From Paramacrobiotus metropolitanus (lineage: Eukaryota; Tardigrada; Eutardigrada; Parachela; Macrobiotidae), in NCBI RefSeq assembly GCF_019649055.1, contig NW_026570302.1, positions 558,001-622,000 on the forward strand: DNA of 64,000 nt. The letters are read 5' to 3'. A program made the translations under genes and the position numbers. This document shows positions 45,215-57,332 of this stretch, piece after piece; positions within the stretch are counted from its first letter, which is position 1, and each line of letters begins with the position of its first letter. The notes below the pieces were generated by a model. The model searched no databases and was not told the DNA's origin. It was given only the letters and a program-made list of their open reading frames with translations.

Positions 45215-46220
45215 GTTGCGTATACGCGAGGTCAGTGCCTTATAACACTCATGGTTCTCGTACTGTAAAAGTAAGGTAAACAACCATTATAACGCAGAAT
45301 TAACATAACATTTTTCAGCACTTAAAATTTAGAATAATACCGCTGAGTCACGTGATTGTGTTTAGATCACGACGTTTCCCCTTTCCAGTACATAACCCCA
45401 TTTAAAAACATTTTACGGGAAATCATCTAATGCCAAGGTATAATTATGCACCTAGGGTAGTTCTTATGTTACGCTTACCCGTGAGAAGTCCAGATAATAT
45501 TAATTTATCCTGGTACTGAAGTTTAGATCGACATCGCCAAATATAAGACAGAGTTCGGTCTTTAAGGTCCACGAACGAAACCGCGCGGATATCATACTCC
45601 GTCCGACGAAACGCATTGCCGTTCAACTGTTGCAGCAATTTATCCAGATTCACGTGACTATATTTCGGGAACGGGATTGTACGTTTCTCGAAACATCCTG
45701 GTTCGACTGGCTCAGGCCGAGAGCCCAATCCATGAACCTTATAGTAATCGTGCCAATTGCCCGAAGATGGAAGCTGGGCTGGAGTGGCGAGGCCTACAGT
45801 GGCCCACCAGTCGCGCGCCACTCTCCAACGCAATCGCTCCACAGGAACCAGATCCGTGCGCTGCTCCTCCTGCATCCATTGAACTATGGCTACCCCGCAC
45901 CGCTCGTGACGGATACCGCGCGCCACATTGATAATTTCAGCAGGGAACCAGGTCCATGGACCGGAGGGCGTCGCACGCATTAGAGCATCAACGGGAATGG
46001 TCCCATCGGGTTTGCCATAAGCGCTCGCATAGCCAAGACGCCGACGCCTTTCGTCGTGCACTGACTTCAGAACCTTGAAAATTCGAATAAACGGGGTGAA
46101 TTCGTGTGGTCGGTTGGGACAGAAGTCAATGAAAAGCCCTTTGTCAGAAACGTCCACCACGCGTCCCCTGCGAAATAGGTTGTCGTCGCCCAGAACGTCG
46201 ACATAGCCGGGGTCCGACAT
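45215..46220 (-). pseudogene. NGLF/F-box family copy G: intact exon 1, exon 2 cut off
   Basis: Exon 1 starts at ATG 46218-46220 (MSDPGYVDVLGDDNLFRRGR). It reads without a break through the NGLF module (KGLFIDFCPNRPHEFTPF), the second module (GPWTWFPAEIINVARGIRH) and the complete middle section (FEKRTIPFPKYSHVNLDKLL) to a GTAAGC donor near 45480. This is the best preserved long exon 1 in the window. Exon 2 begins at 45262 after TTTTACAG (YENHECYKALTSRIR), but similarity ends within about 50 nt at the 61-bp palindrome. The F-box, LRR-like part and exon 3 are absent. Any product would be the N-terminal modules alone, with about 17 exon 2 residues at most before foreign sequence. Confidence 0.8.
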
Positions 46221-46283
46221 CCCTGTAACTCGAAAGTATCCAGTCCTCGGCAGGCTCAACACCTGACGAAAACCAAAACCCAT

Positions 46284-47439
46284 AAAAACAAAACAATCAG
46301 TAACAATCGTACTCCGTATCAGTAACTCCCTGTAACTGCGCGTCTAAAGTTGACAATCGTCGTGCTAAATAGGGAATGTTCAAATGAACGCACTCTCCTT
46401 CAGCCTGTTTTTCAACGGGCTGCACTTGCATTACGGATCCGATTGGATGACCGATGTCCCACTAGGATAAAATACGATAAACACAGAAACAAAAGTTATC
46501 AAAATACCCAGCGGAAATTGCAAATGGATATGTTCAAAGCGCCGGTGCCGTAAATGCAGAAGCTCCGAGAACTGCAAGAACTACGCTATACAGCAACTGC
46601 GAAGAACTCCTCTGCTGATGTATTGAGTGCTGAGCCGCCTTCAGACCGAGAGCGCACGTGCTAGCAGCAGTGCGTAGCAAGTACGCAGAGGCAGCTTCGC
46701 CTCGAAACATCCTATTCGCTGCATCCGCGGCATTGTTGTAGGACATGGAATGTCATCCTTACGGGCTTTTGCCTTTCAGTTAATGTTCCATTTTTTATTT
46801 TCACTAGATTTTGGATTTATTGTTGTGTAGTACTGAGTAATCGACAGAAGAAAAGCTCCTCTATGTTCAAGAAAACGAGATTTTTTTTGTCAAATCGCTC
46901 ACGTCGGTCCCATTGAAACCAGATTTAATTAAAATTTTTTACTGGGTTTTATTTTTAATATAAAAAATGTATTTCAACAATACTAGGGTGTGCAACGCTT
47001 TAGACTATAAGAGCGAAGCGAAGCCACGAATGCTGATCAAGCTAGTAGTGACAGCCGGTGACGGGGCCGTGATCAGAAAAGTCGAAGACAAAGACTGACA
47101 CAATAGCCATGCGCACTAATGTTCGCAAAAGAAAAGCGCTTAAAGGTCAGATTAAGAGTACGTATAATGAAAAGCAAAATTTAAAAACTAAGTAACTACT
47201 GGCAATTAAGTCGGCGCAATCAGGTGGAATAAGAAAATTAAATTAAACATACCAAGACAACAATGCAGTACGATACCATAATAATTATAACGTAGTAAGA
47301 TACTAATATACACTGGCATTCTAAACCAAAACATGAAAATTTGCAAAAACCTACGACATTCTCTCCACGATCTGATCAGCAGCCATCAAACGTCTTCGAA
47401 CTCATCATCCGCCCGGTAACACGCCCAGGAGAATTACAG
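46284..47439. other. Intergenic, no gene seen
   Basis: Nothing is supported in this stretch. A minus-strand open frame at 46534-46746 has no domain and is probably chance. Confidence 0.3.
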
Positions 47440-48335
47440 TAGGTTACCGCGGTTCCTCGCCATGTTGTCAAAATGTTTATACACCTCAACCAGGAAGTAC
47501 AAGCGCAATCGAAGACAGCTTCTTCAGCTGCAGATCCTTCAAGCCGTCAATGCACCACTTCTTGCCGCGGTAATGCGAGGCCGGCCGCGGATCAGTTGAC
47601 TGCGTCGCGCACAACGCCTACAATGCAAAACCGTTTTGCGTAACATTCTTTATTGCATTGGTACTACTCGCCAAAGGCATTTATTAAAAGAGCTTGGCTA
47701 GAATCTGCTGAACTTTGAACATTTTCCATCGAAAATTATTCCTGTAAGAACTTCACGCATCACAATCGAATTCTTCGGTTTTTAACTACGGAAGTTCGCG
47801 ATGTCTTGCGCATATCTCAGTAAACGTACATTGACACTTGGGACAGGAAAAAAACGAGGAATTTTAGGTATTATTGTTGCCGTCAAAAAAATTCCCGCAA
47901 AAGACAAAATCTGAATGGAAAATTTTCAGTTGAAAAGCATAACGTATGAAAACGCGATTACACTCACCTTGCTGCATTTATGCTCAAAATCATGACTCTC
48001 AGTATCAGCGTTGTTATTCGTTGTGATGAACGCGAACCAAGCTGACAAGGTTTCGATTACTTGCGCACTGGGCTTCGGCACGCAATTCTCCAGTGCGTCC
48101 CACACCGCGCTGGCCACATCCCCGGTCAATGACAGCCAAATCCCCGACAGCTCAACCGACAGTTGGATCGTTATCGGCTGGCCTGCCTTAAAAAAATCCC
48201 AATCAAAAGTACATTTGACCAGATGCATAGCATCGCATGGGAGACCATTACAGGCTGCACTAAAATCGTTCATGCGATTGTTGTTGGATAAAAACCCATC
48301 GAATGTGTCAGCCCGTTACGATGCAATTTGCATTT
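47440..48335 (-). pseudogene. NGLF/F-box family copy H: C-terminal fragment
   Basis: Only the end of exon 2 and exon 3 remain. Exon 2 similarity begins near 48335 (KLHRNG), with a frame change, and runs through FSAACNGLPCDAMHLVKC and VWDALENCVPKPSA to a GTGAGT donor near 47970. Exon 3 starts at 47615 after CATTGTAG (ALCATQSTDPRPASHYRGKK). One extra base within IALxFLVE puts a stop a few residues later. There is no exon 1 or F-box upstream. It closely resembles the first subfamily (copies A-E). Confidence 0.78.
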
Positions 48336-48639
48336 ATCATACACATCATCAAAAGCAACAAGAGTTGACCAGACGCACTTCTATGAGTAGTCCAATTAAA
48401 ATTATTTATATCTGTAACCGGCATAACCGTCCATCTTTATCGAGAATATGTTGGTATATTTACTGACCAAACGTTACGAACGAAGCTCGCTTATTGCGAA
48501 CAAATTCAGTACTAATGTAATAAGTAATACGCTCGCAGTAACAGGAACTGGATGGCAGATGCGGCTGACGGCGAGCAAATCCCCCAGCCAATAAAAATGC
48601 AATTCCGGCTTGGGAAGAAGTTCCAAGATCTGAGTGGTT

Positions 48640-49060
48640 GCCGCAGGACCATGTGCCAACAAGCGACATTAGACGTTATATAGATGGAGGGAACGCAGTC
48701 AGATGCCGGGCTGCTGGTCCGCCACGTACTGGATCATGTCGCACACCAGCATCGCGTAGTCCGTGCCCATCGTCTTGTCAGACACACTGCAAGACAATCC
48801 ACTGCGTGCCCGGGCGTAGGCAGTGGTACAGAGTCACCCAGCCGAGGAAAGCTTCCGTTCCGCGTGTGGCGGTGCGGATGACGATAGTCGAGCGCAGCGC
48901 TGCCGCATCCATGATCCGGTTCCACGTTGCGCAGACCGCACGCAGCTACGCCCGGTCCACAGCGTCAAAGTGGGAAAAAACTTCCTGCCACAATTCCATC
49001 GGCCGCGCCCTCTCGTGTTCTATGGTAGGAGTCGTGTCAGGAAGCCTCTTGGCCGCACGG
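48640..49060 (-). pseudogene. NGLF/F-box family copy K: F-box fragment, second subfamily
   Basis: The minus-strand reading from about 49050 gives PMELWQEVFSHFDAVDRA, then an in-frame TAG, then LRAVCATWNRIMDAAALRST. This is an F-box like those of copies I and J. Similarity continues to CLRPGTQWIVLQC and then breaks with a further stop. Flanking exons are not found. It is a dead fragment, convergent in sequence with copy J and lying just upstream of the intact copy I. Confidence 0.75.
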
Positions 49061-49140
49061 ATAAAACGATCATGGCAGAGGTCATCTCCACCCTGAACAG
49101 CGCAGCCACACACGGTAGTAGGACACATACAAGGTAGTGC

Positions 49141-50050
49141 TTCAGCACAAAAACCAGTTTATCACAGAAGCTGAGAGAATCGCTACCTGGGGGATAACGA
49201 AAATTAGCGGACAAACTGCGATTTGCTACGGTCGTGAAATCCTTAAATACTGCAGAAACGGTGTATTGTAAATGTACATGCGCGAAATAATACTTCGTAG
49301 TTCGTAGAAGTGTACATCATGTACGTGCACTTTACTTCCGAAACGCATTGCAAGTTCCTACTGTACATTATTGCTTCGCTTTCCGCGAGCCATGCTGTAT
49401 GCTGTACTATTATTAGTAGGAATGTTTCACAAGGGTTCTGAGTTGTGTCTCAAATAAGACCAGTAAAGTCGGATAAAAAAAATAGAGAACCAAAATAAAA
49501 TTGTGAAGCACGGGATTAATAGGCGCGAAAATGTCACTGACAGAAGCTACTTCCCGTTAAACTGTATGTCGTAAGCGTCTGCACGTCGGGGAGATGTCGT
49601 GACGAACCGACTGAGGCGGAGCCAGTTTATCCACACTCCGCGGATTGGTCAGTCGCACATCTACGAAGTGCATGCGCTAAAACTCCGACTCCGGTGCGAC
49701 CATACAAACACTCGTCAAACAGCTTCGCTACCATAGGAAAATCATGTTATTCTATAAAGGCAATTGTACAGGCACATCTTTGAGCGCATTTCTGCAGAGC
49801 CACGAATTACGATCACTGAGGGCAGCTGGTGGTACATGTATTTCCCAGATCTTCTTCACCTAAACACAGTTTGTGCAGAAAACCAATAGTCTAGTATATT
49901 AGTTTTATCTTTTTATCTGTTGTAGCTCGTACTAATTGTGCTTCTATCGTGCGTGCACTTAACAGGTTGTGACTTTCCAGTGCGCGTTTGATTGCCGACG
50001 GAACTCTGCTGTAACTTTGGCGTGACCAAAAGGTATCAAAACGCAAGGAA
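49141..50050. other. Upstream region of copy I, no gene seen
   Basis: No coding region is recognised in about 900 bp. The stretch presumably includes the copy I promoter; no core promoter element is clear. It was checked for a missing NGLF exon, and none was found. Confidence 0.35.
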
Positions 50051-51511
50051 ATGGACCGCGCCAACGGAATCCCGCTTCGCACGGCCATCGTTCCCACACG
50101 TCGCACTCGCCGCACTCGTCTAGTTGCGCATCCACATCAAAACGCCTCCTATCACGATTCCGTCGCCCCAGGGACCTTCATTATGCTCAGTGTGGATCTT
50201 GGCCAAGGATTTTGCTCGATGTCCCTTGAAGACTCCAAGGCCCTCATCGAGCAGCTGAACGGCTCCCTGCTGCATCCTTACTGCGGGCAGTTCTCCGTGG
50301 TCAGTCTCGTGGACGCAAAGTTAGAAGGCGGTTGTAAGATGGTGACACAAGCGCATGATTTGCCGGTAGGAGTGAACTCGATCCTGTATCCGCCAAATGT
50401 TCGGCTCTTTATGGATACTTTTGCTGCAGGGTTTTGCTGATTATCTCCGTGTTCAAGTGTTCCGCAGAATCAAGTATTTGCTGGACCACGCTCCAGCAGC
50501 TGTTGACGTCACGGTGAAGGGGCTGCCGGTTGAGTTGATGCAGGAGATCTTCTCCCACCTGGACACTGTAAAGCAGAAGCAGCTGCAAAGAGTGTGCGCC
50601 CTGTGGAACCGGATCCTGGTTGCGCCAGCGCTGCGTGGTACGATCGTCATTCGAAGCAACGGACTGACCACATCGGTCCTCGGCTTCATGACGGTAATTC
50701 GCTGCTTACATCCCTCCACACAACGCCTTATCCTGACATCTTTCGAGCACGGGCAATGCAGCACCAACTACGTGATGATGTTCCTGGGCAAGGTCTTTTT
50801 TGTGGCTTCTAGTCGCGCCGGCATCCGACTGCGTTCCATTCATCTGCACCGCGTCCGACTGAATTTACTCATCAGCCGCGCTGTTACGGGTGATGGCGCT
50901 TGCGTCCAACACAAGTCCTCTCGTGGGGACGAGGATCCGGAAAGCGGATACTACTGGATGCAGGATTTCGTCTTTAAGTGCTGTCGTCTGCCGTGCGATA
51001 CCCTCCACATCGGACCGAACGCGCTGGCGTTAATGGCCTGCGACTTTCACACCGATCCGTTCTACCGGCGCATTTATCGACGCAAAGCGGAGGAATTCAC
51101 CATTCAGGTCGAAATCGACATTCACGCCACGCGGCTGAAACCGGATGGTGGTTTCGGCTGTGCATTGTGGGAAGCAATGGAGGCGGCGCTGCCGGTACCC
51201 AGCGACGGGGACGTGCACGACCTCTTCCAGCGCTTCAGAGTGGGCGGGGATCTGCGTAACAATAACAAACTGAAGGCACTCCTCTGCACGGTACTATTGA
51301 CAGTTTCTCATTTGCTCTGCTGAGACTGTAAAAATTCGTTTGGCAGGCACTGTGCGCGCTGCAGTCGGCCGATCCGCGTCCGTCGTCGCACTACCACGGG
51401 AAGAAGTGGTGTGTGGAAGGACTGGAAGAGGTGCAGTTGGAGAACTTGTCGCGCATTTGTCGTCAGCTGCTTATTGAACTGCGAGAGCTGATGGTGGAAC
51501 GGCAATGGTGA
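50051..51511 (+). CDS. F-box protein of the second subfamily, copy I, intact, about 446 aa
   Basis: Exon 1 is 50051-50365 (105 codons, MDRANGIPLRTAIVPTRRTR). A 64-nt intron (GTAGGA..CTGCAG) follows. Exon 2 is 50430-51290 (287 codons). A 56-nt intron (GTACTA..TGGCAG) follows. Exon 3 is 51347-51511 (54 codons plus TGA). All junctions are phase 0, matching the first subfamily. Exon 1 keeps the late middle section (APGTFIMLSVDL, SKALIEQLNGS) but lacks both N-terminal modules. The F-box in exon 2 is LPVELMQEIFSHLDTVKQKQ with VCALWNRIL (about residues 135-175). It is followed by CLHPSTQRLIL, RLPCDTLHIG and ALWEAMEAALPVPS. Exon 3 reads ALCALQSADPRPSSHYHGKK and has no acidic tail. By family knowledge it would be an SCF adaptor. 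The very short introns and clean frame suggest an expressed gene. It faces broken copy J tail to tail. Confidence 0.8.
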
Positions 51512-51773
51512 CGTTTGGAAGGGTCTCCACAGTGCTGTTCCGTGTATGATTTGCCATTTCGACGCTAATCTGTGTGTTCGTGAAGACCTGGTCGGCACCT
51601 TGCGTTTATTCGTCTTGTAGAAATTGCAGGCTTCTGGTTGTTCATTTTGTCGGCTCACTCTGCTGTATCCGTAGCTGTCGCATTATGATGTCGTATTCAT
51701 TTCATCTCTTCATTTTTTGCCTCTAATGCTTCGCTGTTACTAGACTTTTTATTTGGTTATGGAAGAACACTGT

Positions 51774-53440
51774 TCAACACACTACAATGCTTATGGAAGG
51801 GTGTTTCTTGTAAACTAGGTACGTAAGTTTGATGAAGCGCGGACCGAAATACAAATGTGTGGAATGTGATTCCATAACGTCGTTTTCCATTTTGCGGTTT
51901 TTATGGAAACCCCCGCCCACTTTGAAGCGCTGGTGTTGCGTGTCCAGCACCTGCTCACTCAGCCCTGGTAACGCGGCCTGTACTGCATCCCATAACGCGC
52001 AGCCAAAATCACTGCCCAGCGGCAATCGCGCCGTATCGATGTTCATCTGCATCTCCGTTATAAACTCCATGTTTGTGTGCCGCCGATGCTCCGCGATGAT
52101 TGGAAAGCTGCAGACTAGGGAAACCCGGCAGTTGGTCATGCGAAGCACGGTACCGCTTGGCAGGCAGCGGCATCGCTTCACAAAATCCTTCAGCCAAACA
52201 TAATCGTAGTCCTCATTCGACAGTGACTGGTGCAGGCCGCACTCGCGATACTCCGTGCTGTTCACAGCGCACTGCACCAAAAAGTCAAATTGGACACGGT
52301 GTAGATGGATACTTGGCAAGCTGATTCGGATTTGATGAGCAGCAGCGTAGCGTACCATGCCGCACGCTATCAACGCTTAGTCATAGCCGATTCACCCGGC
52401 ATCCTTCAGGTGCGTTATGACAACCCGTTGCGTGTCCGGACGTAAGCATTTGTACACCATCGCCAAGCAGAGAATCTCATTTCGATCCTTGTTCCTCCTC
52501 CATGCGGATGACGATAATGGAGTGAAGCGCCGGCGCATCCATGAGAGTCCTTGTGGGGCACTCGGTACGCAGCTTCGTCTGATTTACGAAGTCCAAGTGG
52601 GAAACGACCTCCTGCCACAATTCCATCGGCAGCAGTAACTGCGCCATCTCGTCATCGAATACCTCGGCAGACTCAGAAAGATTCAGGATCAGGCTCGGCA
52701 GTTCCTCGTGGAGACGGATAATGCTTTCCTGAGAACCACGAAAAACATATTAACTGTACTAATCTGTATTTAATCGGCTAGAGGACTGTCAAAAACCGTC
52801 CAACTATTAAACAGCGTAGCATTCTTCGCATTGTCAAAGCGTCTTATGAGAAGCGCTGCTTTTCTTCAACATTTGTCTGATGGTACGTCAACTCGCTGGC
52901 TACCGTGTCCACCAAATAAACCTGACCGCTGATATGGAGAAGGGGCGATTTAATCGCTGAATAAGTGCCTCGGCTGCTCCCGTGGATAGCGAGCGGGATT
53001 CCTCGGCCAGTTGCGCACTGCGCTTGACGAAGGTGCCTTGAACGATTCGGTCGCGGTGCGAAGGCTTGATAACGTGGTTGTTGACATCGGGAAGCAGGCG
53101 AACGCGTTCCATGGGGACGCGTTCATTTCATTGCGCGCCTAACGCAGTTCATTTCACATGTGACCCAAATCCACGCACCGGAAGGCGTCTCCGGCACCAG
53201 AACCTGAAACCGGAAGGTTCGTCAGTTGTTCGCCAGGGAATCTGATCAGGACGTCGAAGCGCATGAGACGTGGAAGAAGACACTGCCGAATGGCGCATGT
53301 CCTCGTCGTAGACAGGGACAGCGACAGACGAAGAGACCGCCTTTGGCCACGTCCACGACGCGCCCGAATCGCGTCTGCTGATCGCTGCCCACAATGCACA
53401 CGGCCAGCATTCCTCTGGTGAGGTTGACGACGTTGAGCAC
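51774..53440 (-). pseudogene. NGLF/F-box family copy J, multiple lesions, second subfamily
   Basis: Read on the minus strand. The NGLF module (RFGRVVDVAKGGLFV, HAPFGSVFFH) lies at about 53390-53250 and the second module (QVLVPETPSGAWIWV) near 53200-53150 in another frame. MERVRLLPDVNNHVIKPSHR and QGTFVKRSAQLAEESRS follow from 53112, and a one-base shift near 52935 ends that frame. Exon 2 (about 52730-51850) holds an F-box with a small deletion (LPMELWQEVVSHLDFVNQTK; most of the VCxxWN part is missing) and in-frame stops near 52450 and 52375. It then has a long open part (LPSIHLHRVQFDFLV, ALWDAVQAALPGLS) ending near 51850. Exon 3 is not present between here and copy I. It proves that second-subfamily genes once had the N-terminal modules that copy I lacks. 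Confidence 0.75.
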
Positions 53441-53524
53441 AAAATGGAGAACGCAGTAGTTGTGGTGAGGATGGACTCGACGGGACTGAGTTTACAGGGC
53501 GCTAAAACGTATCTGACCGTCATA

Positions 53525-54134
53525 TAAAGCGCTTGTAATGGGCGGGGACTGGACGTCCACCCTGTGGGAGGCCATGGAGGAAGTGCTGCCGGCGCCCAGC
53601 TTGGAGGAGTTGCGGACCTTGGCCGAATGGTTGGCGGGGATCCTAAAGGAAAATAAATAAGTTTTTTCACGGGGCTGTCTGCCGAGTAAAGTGCTGTGTC
53701 TCAAAATTCAGACGGGTTTTCGCCAAACGTAACTACTTCATCGAATTTCCTAAAATTTTGGTCACTTCCAGACGTTTTTTTAATTGGTCTCCGGACGCCA
53801 GAATTGCTCACTTTTAGTCTTGTATATTTTTGTAATAAAAAGTTACTATACGCCCGGACATTCCGGTTATATTAATTAGATTTGAAATCGTTTACGGTGT
53901 GATGCGGAGATCAGTCAGTCTTAAACAATCAGACTGGATTTTGTCGTTGCATAGGCTTTGTGGGCTACCCAGTCCCTTGATCCGCGTCCGTCCGTGCATT
54001 ACCGCGGGAAGCGATGGTGTGAGAAGGGTCTGCAGGAGCTGCGCTTGGACAGGCTGTCCCGTACCGCCCTACGTTTTCTCCTCATCCTGCCGGAATTTCT
54101 GCGTACAACTACCGATCTACTCCGAATGAATTGA
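53525..54134 (+). pseudogene. NGLF/F-box family copy N: C-terminal fragment
   Basis: The end of exon 2 is at 53534-53659 (MGGDWTSTLWEAMEEVLPAP, then LEELRTLAEWLAGIL), closing at TAA before any donor. Exon 3 is at 53955-54134 after a CATAG acceptor (ALWATQSLDPRPSVHYRGKR) and ends RMN with TGA. The preceding sequence shows only broken traces. It is most like copy I, lies opposite to copy J and abuts its first exon, so the cluster at 48-54 kb contains repeated inverted duplications. Confidence 0.7.
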
Positions 54135-55681
54135 GGGAAAGGTCGGCCATCTGACGGTTTAGTTTTTCCCGTTCCGGTTGAGCGTTCCCTTTGGGAACGT
54201 ACGGAGTACGTAAAATGCGAAGTTGTTGTTTCTCCGTTTGTATTTTCAAGATAACTTCGGTGGTTCTCCGCTGAAGGTTATCTTGCTGTAATTTGTTGTT
54301 AGCATATTTCTTTATAGCGGAGTTTATGTATCTTGTGACTCTTGTCATGTGGGCTTCCCGAATTCAAGATCCGCTTAATTGTAAGTAATTTGCTTCATTT
54401 TGCCAGTCATGATCTGGTTCTAAGAGTTTTGCTTAAGAAAATCTTCCGGAAGTGAAGAGACATCGTTACGGGTACTGCCGTACGCTATGTTGATACCGGG
54501 TATTTGCGTAAATATCCACAGATATTTACTGACCAGTGGTTGATAAATGGTGGTGCCTCAGTTGATTAATACTGACCAGTGGTTAAGCGCATCTGTGCTA
54601 TAAAGCATGACCAACCGCTTCGTTTATTATCTTCACGCTTCGTCATTTTGACGACTTACGAACTCTAAATTGCTTCTTACTTGGTATCGACACGCATTTC
54701 TCGATCCAAAGAAACGGTTTGCACATGCTGTTATCGCCTGCTGACAAGCATATAATAATTTATTATGCATTATACGTACATTCGTCGCCGGTTAATTACA
54801 TACTGGTATATGTTACGGTTTGATGATTGCTAGCAAGCCTACCAGTAGCATGATTAACCAAACAATTCTAAGTCGAGAATGGAGGGTGTCCGAAAGGGAA
54901 AGAACGGAAAGAGCCGGCATGTAACTGTGGACAGTCTTTAAGATGAGAATGTGATACGCGGAGACCCGATGGCGGATTCGTATACGGCGCGATTTCGAAG
55001 TCCTCAGGCGCCGCCGCTGAAGTAGCGTCAGACTGGAAAGTGGAAGCCTAAGCTCGATTACTGATTGTTGTCATGATTTTTTTCTATTGCATGCTAGAAA
55101 TCTGGCACTTGGTCTACCATCAATGTGACGCTGCAGTTGTTTTACCAAAAGATATCTATAGAAAACTATTACTAACTCGTGCGAATCGTTGCACTTGCAT
55201 TTTGTTTCAAGGTTCAACTTCAAAAATTCGCCTACAGCACGTACATTTTAGGAACAGAAGATGGGAGTGTTAAAACATCTATAGGAAAGTTGCACCGGTC
55301 GTATTTGGTCATACTTGACGGGATCTAACAGAACATCGGTGAAAAAGCCACAATTCGGAATTGGATAAGCATGTCATCAAAATGCAGAAATTCATAATGT
55401 TATACGTCAACATTCTTGGAACCGCCGAAGGGATTCGCTGAAGGACTCCGCGGTTCACTCGGTGAGGGCGCCATCATTCCGGACAGACGATGTCCACCGA
55501 TCTGCCATCCGGCAGGTAGTGCAATAAGGCAATCCAGCAGAATCTGTTCAGCGCACGCAGCTCCAGGTCGGCCAGATCGGACATGGTCCATGTGCGACGC
55601 CGATAAGAAGAAGAGGGGCGCGGATCACACGACTGGTACTCCCGTAAAATCTGCAGATTTATTCAACCGATTATTATGACG
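54135..55681. other. Intergenic with a short direct repeat
   Basis: No gene is supported. TACTGACCAGTGGTT occurs twice, near 54528 and 54568, a 40-bp-spaced direct repeat. The region 55400-55680 contains a G+C-richer stretch with open frames on both strands but no recognisable domain. Confidence 0.35.
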
Positions 55682-55683
55682 TA

Positions 55684-56628
55684 CGAGGGTTACTCGGAAA
55701 GTAATGATAATCAGTATCAGTTAATAATCATGAAATTATGCACTAATTTTTTAAAAACTGTAGCATTCATAACTAGATCATAGGGCAATGGCCGTGGCCA
55801 TACCGCCTAAGGTTGGCGGTTGGCAAGGCTCTGAACATGGCTGGGTAGCGCTGATTTTCACTGATCACTGAAAGCGTTGCCTTAATTACTGGCCAGTTTT
55901 CATGATATTATTTTGAAAAACTGATTTGCAGAGAGAAGTGTAGAATTTTTTCATACTGCATTGCCTGTTCTGTTGCCTTAATAAGGACCATTCTTTGCTG
56001 ATGTTGCCAGCTGGTTCCAGCGAACTCGCACCGAGCACTCCGTTTTGACAACGGTGCTCAAATTTTGGAATATTTTTTTGAGTTTCCACTTTCGAAAAGT
56101 AATCATAGTCAAAACCCTGATCGAGAAGGATTCTTTTCCCACCCCGAAGCAATAGCAGAGGGTCTAAGCATTATGGAAGAAAAGGTGTCGAGGGTGTGCT
56201 GCAGCTTCTTACTGATAACGCAGAAGAAAATGGTTTCTGACACGGTATCATCCGTGTGGTGCAATATCGCGAAAATCCACAGATAAGCACCCCGTCCCTG
56301 CTTTAATTTTTTTCTCGGCCTGGAGTAAAAGTATCGTTCCACATTATTTTTCTTAGTTTACCTTAGTCCTTTATCTGTTCCAGATATTTCCTGGCTTGAA
56401 AAAATTGTTGCGTGGCAAAAGTTTGAAATGATGAATAACTGGAAGAAAATATCAGTACACCGATCTCTAAGATACCGCCTAATTTCTTTTCGAAAACGTT
56501 TGATGAGTGGCTGTTTAGTTGTTTGCGTTGTATAGAGATTGAGGGACATTGTTTTGAGAAAATACAAGGAAAACGTTGCTGCAATAAAAAATTTTGCGCA
56601 AATTATCATTACTTTCCGAGTAACCTCG
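55684..56628. mobile_element. Mariner-type element without functional transposase
   Basis: The ends are inverted repeats: the left reads CGAGGGTTACTCGGAAAGTA and the right, inverted, CGAGGTTACTCGGAAAGTAA, similar over about 28 bp with one base gained or lost. TA flanks both ends (55682-55683 and 56629-56630), the target duplication of Tc1/mariner elements, and the terminal sequence resembles mariner ends as I know them. The 945-bp interior has only short open frames on the minus strand (for example ILLDQGFDYDYFSK near 56120). I could not recognise a mariner catalytic domain in it, so it is decayed or nonautonomous. Confidence 0.75.
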
Positions 56629-56849
56629 TATCTGCTGAATATGTAATTACATATTTCCTGAATAAAATCTAATGCAGTACACTAATACAGTATATGTCAC
56701 GGTATTTACTAGAGAAAAGGATAGAACTCTCTCTACCAGTAAAAACTACTCGTATTAACCAAAAATTATCAACAATTCACGAAAAGCTTTTCAGCCATCC
56801 CTCGCTTCCAACTTAAAATCCTGCACTTAACCTTTAGGTACCACCGTAT

Positions 56850-57314
56850 TAACGCGGTATGCGTAGTATGCCTGTACTTTGTACGTATGTCGTAGTTACG
56901 TACGGTTTACCTGTGCTTATCTAAAGCTTTTGATCGCTAATTCTATCAGCGATTCTGCTTGTCTTGATGAGTCTGAGTCTTGATGAGAGTGAGTTGAGTC
57001 TTGGATTTGGCAGAGTCTGTGCGCAGTGTGTGCAGATTTGATAGAGTTGGCTGGAGAGTCTGTATGCAGTGTGTGCAGTCTTCAGATTATGATTAAAGGT
57101 TATGAGATCCTGAGTGACCTTCTTGTGGCGAAAGCATTAGTGTGAAGTGTGTACCTGCAGGAAGTCACATAAGAATCTGGATGACAACATCATCCAGATA
57201 TTTGGTTGTGAGCTAGGAGCAGATCACCGTTCAGAAGAGAGTCCCACTCTACCGACTGTGTGTGGTTGGTCATCTAGTACGGTAGTCGTGGTGCGACTGC
57301 CGTATAGCATGTCA
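56850..57314 (+). repeat. Left LTR
   Basis: It begins TAACGCGGTATGCG and ends ATAGCATGTCA. It matches 61077-61541 throughout except for one base (GTGTGAAGTG here, GTGTGTAGTG there). In a full-length element it would carry the promoter; no TATA box is obvious. Confidence 0.9.
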
Positions 57315-57332
57315 TGGCGCCTTCCGGATTTT
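57315..57332 (+). other. Primer binding site candidate
   Basis: TGGCGCCTTCCGGATT starts directly at the LTR border. TGG at this place pairs with the CCA end of a tRNA. Which tRNA is used cannot be told from memory. Confidence 0.6.
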
